Part shown: one piece after another, positions 7,682-10,895 of the stretch | How positions within the stretch are numbered: the stretch's first letter is position 1 | How the letters are laid out: the number at the start of each line of letters is the position of its first letter | Source: Halocafeteria seosinensis | Taxonomy: Eukaryota > Sar > Bigyra > Bicosoecida | Assembly: GCA_001687465.1 (NCBI GenBank) | Contig: LVLI01001667.1 | Coordinates: 1 to 10,895 of the forward strand | Direction of reading: 5' to 3' | Length of the DNA stretch: 10,895 nucleotides | The notes under the pieces: model-generated | Seen by the model: the letters and a program-made list of their open reading frames with translations, nothing else | Database searches by the model: none | What the model was told of the DNA's origin: nothing | Position numbers and translations under genes: made by a program

Positions 7682-8032
7682 GGTACCGAGGGACGTGACG
7701 GAAACGATGACTGAAGTTCGGGTTTGTGTCAACGCTTTGAAGTCCCTCGTTTGCGCTTCCTCTGGTGGAACAACGGGCCCGTCGCTGCCAGACCGGCCGG
7801 TGGGCCATTAGTCACATTTTCGTCGTCACAAGAATCTGTGACAAGATACGCAGGAGATACTGGATTGTTCCACTCAGCCAAATTGCGTAGCAAGATTTGA
7901 AATCACATACCACGAATGGCGGCTTTGTGTGCCATTATTTAAGAGAAGAAAGAGCAATTAAGTCTCAACTTTCATGTTGGCAATAGTATTGCGAGAAACC
8001 CGTTGAAGATCCCAACCGAGTATTACGCGACC
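7682..8032. other. Upstream region of the kinase gene
   Basis: Its left part holds the end of the repeat B copy 2 frame. From about 7812 to the kinase ATG at 8033 I see no coding signal. This interval is the likely promoter and 5' leader; apart from one TATA-like box I recognise no regulatory motif. Confidence 0.35.
7936..7943 (+). promoter_or_regulatory. Possible TATA-like element upstream of the kinase gene
   Basis: TATTTAAG lies 90 bp before the kinase ATG in otherwise non-coding sequence. Position and composition suit a core promoter, but a match of this length is expected by chance. Confidence 0.25.
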
Positions 8033-9411
8033 ATGGACTCGTCTCCCCCTTCAGACAGACAAAGTCCGAATCTTCGAACGAGCTCTATCTTCGTCAGAGT
8101 AGGTGTATCTATGATATCTTGTTATTATTGTCCTCATTCACGGGCCTCTCTGGGAGTCCAGAAGAGGATAGGCAGAGGCGGAGACGCCACGGTGTATTAC
8201 GCGTTCCAGCACTCGAAACCAATGGCGCTTAAATGCTATCACACAATCGAAGCAGCCAGGAACGAAAACGAAGCTGTATGTTTGTCTAACTTGAGAAGAG
8301 GTCCTCGCGTATTACACAGTTCTTCCTCCTCTTACTTGATAAAACAGAGGGTTCGGCTGCAATCGAGTGCGGAGAATACTCCTCCGTACATACTGCGGAC
8401 GGGGAAAATAGCCAAAGTTGACTCCACGAAATTTGGTCTCCATGAGTCAGTGGAACCAATTGCACCTACAAAATCGCTAACAAAAACATTAGTGTTGCCA
8501 ATGGAACTGGCGCAATCTGACTTGCTCATTGAGATCCGACGGGTCGGGAAACTGCCAGAGGACACTTCCCGCAAATGCATCCGCCAGATCTGCGAAGGTA
8601 CGAAGCCATACTTTGGGGTTTGCAGTCTATTGTTGAGCCATATCGTATGGACTATTACAAATTTGCAGCTCTTCAGTTCGCACACATTCGAGGAGTTGCA
8701 CATTGCGATATCAAACCAGAAAACGTTCTGATCGGAATTGACGGGCATATTCGAGTAAGCGATTGGGGATCGTCGTTGAGCGTGGACCAAGAGAGCGCAG
8801 TATCAGAGCAAGGAATATGGAGTCGCTGCGTGAGAGGAACTTTGTTGTACGCCGCTCCGGAAGTATCCTTGCAACATGACCTCGCTCAAGGCTCTTCCCG
8901 CGCGAAATATCGTTGGGAAGCTACAAGGGGCGATGTGTGGAGTCTTGGCATGCTTCTATATGTGGCACTTACAGGAAGACCCCCATTTCATCAAGCTTCT
9001 AGGAGAGATCCGTGGTTCGTCTCATTTCTTAAAGCCACTGATCAAATGAAAGAGATGGTATCTTTAGAAGAGGAGCTTCGGCAACCGTACGGTGACTCCT
9101 CACTCAGTAACCCAGAGGAGTTCGGAGATTCAGCAAGTCATTCTGGAATTTGTGAATTTCTATGGCCAAAATCTTCGAATACAGGAATACCATCAGTAAA
9201 GCATTTATTACTAAGAATGCTGCGGGTGAATGCTGTGGAGCGGTGTACAATGAGCAACATTCTGGAGCACCCGTGGATACGTAGCAAAGGTTTCGCGAGT
9301 ATGAGCTATCCTACTCCACTAGTTACTGAGCCTCTTCTTTCTCACAGAAACGAAGTTTCTTCTGATTTGTCTCGAAGTCAGAGTTTGCACGCTGTAGGGT
9401 GCTTGGGATAG
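8033..9411 (+). CDS. Ser/Thr protein kinase, non-RD type (4 exons)
   Basis: The preferred exons are 8033-8098, 8162-8275, 8348-8597 and 8669-9411, giving 390 residues. Subdomains in order: glycine loop IGRGGDATVY (25-34), the beta-3 lysine in ALKCY (Lys46), helix-C Glu57 or Glu59, hinge LVLPMELAQSDLL (Met112 likely gatekeeper), catalytic loop HCDIKPENVL (155-164), metal-binding DWG (175-177), APE (206-208), DVWSLGMLLYVALTGRPPF and the C-lobe end NILEHPWI. Lys, Asp157, Asn162 and Asp175 are present, so activity is expected. Cys replaces the Arg of HRD, which makes it a non-RD kinase not expected to need classical activation-loop phosphorylation. The C-lobe resembles the CAMK/SnRK group; no regulatory domain follows, only a Ser-rich tail. 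The third intron (8598-8668, 71 bp) is certain because it restores ICEALQFAHIRGVAHCDIK. The first (63 bp) is less sure; without it the protein has 21 more residues before the glycine loop. Confidence 0.93.
8099..8161 (+). other. Possible intron 1 of the kinase gene (stopless, 3n)
   Basis: GTAGGT donor and GAGTCCAG acceptor, 63 bp, phase 0, no in-frame stop. Its length suits the local introns, but the read-through sequence (ending SRASLGVQ just before KRIGRGG) is also acceptable in front of a kinase glycine loop, so homology does not decide. Confidence 0.5.
8276..8347 (+). other. Intron 2 of the kinase gene (stopless, 3n)
   Basis: GTATGT donor, a CTAAC branch-point-like site ten bases in, a T-rich tract and an AAACAG acceptor; 72 bp, phase 0, no in-frame stop. 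Removing it joins ARNENEA to RVRLQSSAENTPPYILR, which aligns with the usual helix-C to beta-4 stretch of kinases; keeping it inserts 24 Ser/Arg-rich residues there. Confidence 0.75.
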
Positions 9412-10238
9412 TATGCACCCCATTCAGAAAGTGGGGAGGCCGTAATTCGTTGAAAACCAGTTTTTATTAAAATTATAATGCTGTCCCCGGTCACTCAAGT
9501 AAATTGGTTAAGGTAATTAAATGAACCGGCACTAATCAACATCCCGGACCCAGTGCAAACAACGTACGGAATACAGTTCATCCAAGCACTTAGGCTTACA
9601 TACAGAATCATACAACAACAGAGTTTGAGGCGTAAGCTGAATACGGTCCTCTCTCCAGTTGCATGTTCACTTCTTATCATTGTTTCCGGGTTTTGTCCAG
9701 AATGGTTGCGATGATGAATCCCTCTGGTGGCCAAGCGATTAAAAATCTCTACGTACCTCGTTGTGGACGTAACCTCTTTTGTCGTTTCCCTGCCCCTTTG
9801 GATCCCCCTTTGACAAGTGGAATTGTGTCCCTTGGCCTTGGCCACCGAGGGCGTTGTTCGCCGCAACTCGACAAGAGGGGATATCACACTCTCGCTTACA
9901 GTTTAGTTGAGAGGAGAAGCTTGTGTTCCGCCGAGTGGACGGGTTCGGGAGGAGCTGAATAACTCTCTAACAGCATGATGTTCGTGCCGGCCACGTGTGG
10001 TCGCAACAAGTGTGAGAACTTCGCATTCTTTGCCTTGTATGCGTTCATACACTGTTGATTTACACGTATTGAAATTTTTCGACATGCTGAAGGGTGTCTA
10101 TTTTACGCCGCTCAACTCTGTATTTGAAGTACATACGCTGATTACGTCGAAATCGTCAATATCATTTTTGAGTGACCACACGACGGCCCTCTGGTAGCTG
10201 AATCATTGTTTTCAGGGGTTAAAAACACCTCCAAGACG
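9412..10238. other. Intergenic and 5'-leader region before the HSF gene
   Basis: It contains the kinase 3' flank, including a small hairpin (CCCCA/TGGGG stem at 9418-9422 and 9432-9436) and a possible poly(A) signal. Open frames around 9495-9962 on both strands and 10024-10197 show no recognisable motif. A strong acceptor-like site (ATTGTTTTCAG, ending at 10215) lies 23 bp before the HSF ATG, so a 5'-leader intron, or an upstream coding exon joining in frame, is possible. Confidence 0.35.
9466..9471 (+). terminator. Possible poly(A) signal of the kinase gene
   Basis: ATTAAA, the commonest variant of AATAAA, lies 54 bp past the kinase stop in an A/T-rich patch. Short and unconfirmed; protists often use other signals. 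Confidence 0.3.
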
Positions 10239-10895
10239 ATGGAAGGTGAAATGTCTAGCTCATCACACGAGGCGCAAACTGCGAACGCGTCCAGTGGCCT
10301 TGCGATGCATGGTGCGATTTCCGGCAACTATACGCCTCTAGCGGCTGCTACAGCTACGGTTGCTCAGGAATCGTCCACACACTCATGGGAGCATTTGGTG
10401 CATTCCATGTCCGGGACAGGTACCAATGGCAGTACTCACAAATCGAGCGAATCCGTATCTACTGTCACTACTTCCCCACAAACGGATGCCACGGGTCCCC
10501 ACCAGCATGCAGCAGTGACCACTGTTGCAACTGCACAGAACCTTGAAGCACAGCCAACTCCTGCACATGCCCCGGGGGAACAAGAATCTCCCGCCAACAG
10601 AGAAAGTACTAACGAGCAAACAGAAGGAGGCGCTGCAGGAAGTGTACCCTCGAAACCTTTCTCGGCGAAACGTACCTTGGAGACTGGTGAAGAAGTCGCT
10701 CCCTTTGTCTCAAAGTTAAAGACGGCGCTAGACGATCCTGACACCGATCACATCATCCGATGGAGAGAGGATGGCGGAACGGGCTTCGAAATTCTTCGAC
10801 CGGCAGATTTAGCATCCCAAGTTCTCCCCCGCATGTTCCGTGCCGCCAACTCCACGGAGGCTTTTACGAGACAGCTTAAGGGCTACGGATTCCAA
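10239..10895 (+). CDS. Heat shock transcription factor, 5' part (runs off the window)
   Basis: From the ATG at 10239 the frame is open for 219 codons to the last base. Residues 1-150 are a low-complexity Ser/Thr/Ala/Gln/His-rich extension with no domain I recognise. Residues 155-219 are the first two thirds of an HSF-type DNA-binding domain (winged helix): PFVSKLKTAL, IIRWREDGGTGFEIL, LPRMFRAAN and the recognition helix EAFTRQLKGYGF. Trp175, Phe183, Leu196-Pro197, Phe200, Asn204, Phe209, Arg211-Gln212-Leu213 and Tyr216-Gly217-Phe218 are the conserved family positions. The product should bind heat-shock-element DNA in the nucleus; the trimerisation coiled coil would lie beyond the window. In the recognition helix the usual SFVRQLN reads AFTRQLK, which may alter DNA contacts. 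An acceptor-like CAG 23 bp upstream leaves the true N-terminus slightly open. Confidence 0.9.
   Translation, partial: MEGEMSSSSHEAQTANASSGLAMHGAISGNYTPLAAATATVAQESSTHSWEHLVHSMSGTGTNGSTHKSSESVSTVTTSPQTDATGPHQHAAVTTVATAQNLEAQPTPAHAPGEQESPANRESTNEQTEGGAAGSVPSKPFSAKRTLETGEEVAPFVSKLKTALDDPDTDHIIRWREDGGTGFEILRPADLASQVLPRMFRAANSTEAFTRQLKGYGFQ

Noticed and set aside
8003-8032. Upstream TTG as the kinase start
   Set aside because: Eukaryotic nuclear genes use ATG almost always; the ATG at 8033 has a good context (ACCATGG).
9418-9436. Hairpin after the kinase stop as a functional terminator or histone-type stem-loop
   Set aside because: The stem is only five base pairs with a nine-base loop; likely chance.
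9495-9962. Open frames on both strands between kinase and HSF
   Set aside because: No conserved motif, and no splice joins that improve them; more likely promoter and leader sequence.
1-10895. tRNA, rRNA, CRISPR or bacterial operon features
   Set aside because: No tRNA-like TTC loop with matching stems, no regularly spaced repeats, and a spliced eukaryotic gene layout.

Overview
The window is nuclear DNA of a eukaryote. It carries four recognisable protein genes, three of them split by short GT-AG introns of 60 to 85 bp. It also carries a eukaryotic Ser/Thr protein kinase, a heat-shock-factor DNA-binding domain and a secreted glycosidase. The compact introns and mixed gene content fit a protist or alga with a small, intron-rich genome; the sequence alone does not tell me which lineage. 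TAA and TAG both end intact genes here, so the standard stop code appears to apply.

Layout, left to right, every intact gene on the + strand. (1) 1-417: the 3' end of an unrecognised multi-pass membrane protein. (2) 1081-2213: a four-exon gene for a ferritin-like protein of the DUF455 family. (3) About 2443-2637, minus strand: a degraded Tc1/mariner-type transposase fragment. (4) 2967-5582: an eight-exon gene for a secreted glycoside hydrolase of family GH31. (5) 5987 to about 7072: a decayed coding stretch that starts as a LamG-like domain, moves into a Gln/Glu-rich coiled coil, and is broken by an in-frame stop and several frame changes. (6) 7031-7811: a repeat island holding two pairs of diverged direct repeats whose translations stay alike. 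(7) 8033-9411: a Ser/Thr protein kinase in four exons, with HCD in place of HRD and DWG in place of DFG. (8) 10239-10895: the 5' part of a heat shock transcription factor gene that runs off the right edge.

The intact genes do not form an operon or an obvious pathway; each has several hundred bases of its own upstream sequence. The 5.6-8.0 kb stretch is a graveyard of decayed coding sequence and duplications, which together with the transposase fragment suggests past mobile-element activity. I do not see a clearly new multi-gene system. The best leads are the GH31 enzyme that appears to lack the usual N-terminal domain, the non-RD kinase, the calcium-loop-like insert in the ferritin-like protein, and the repeat island.
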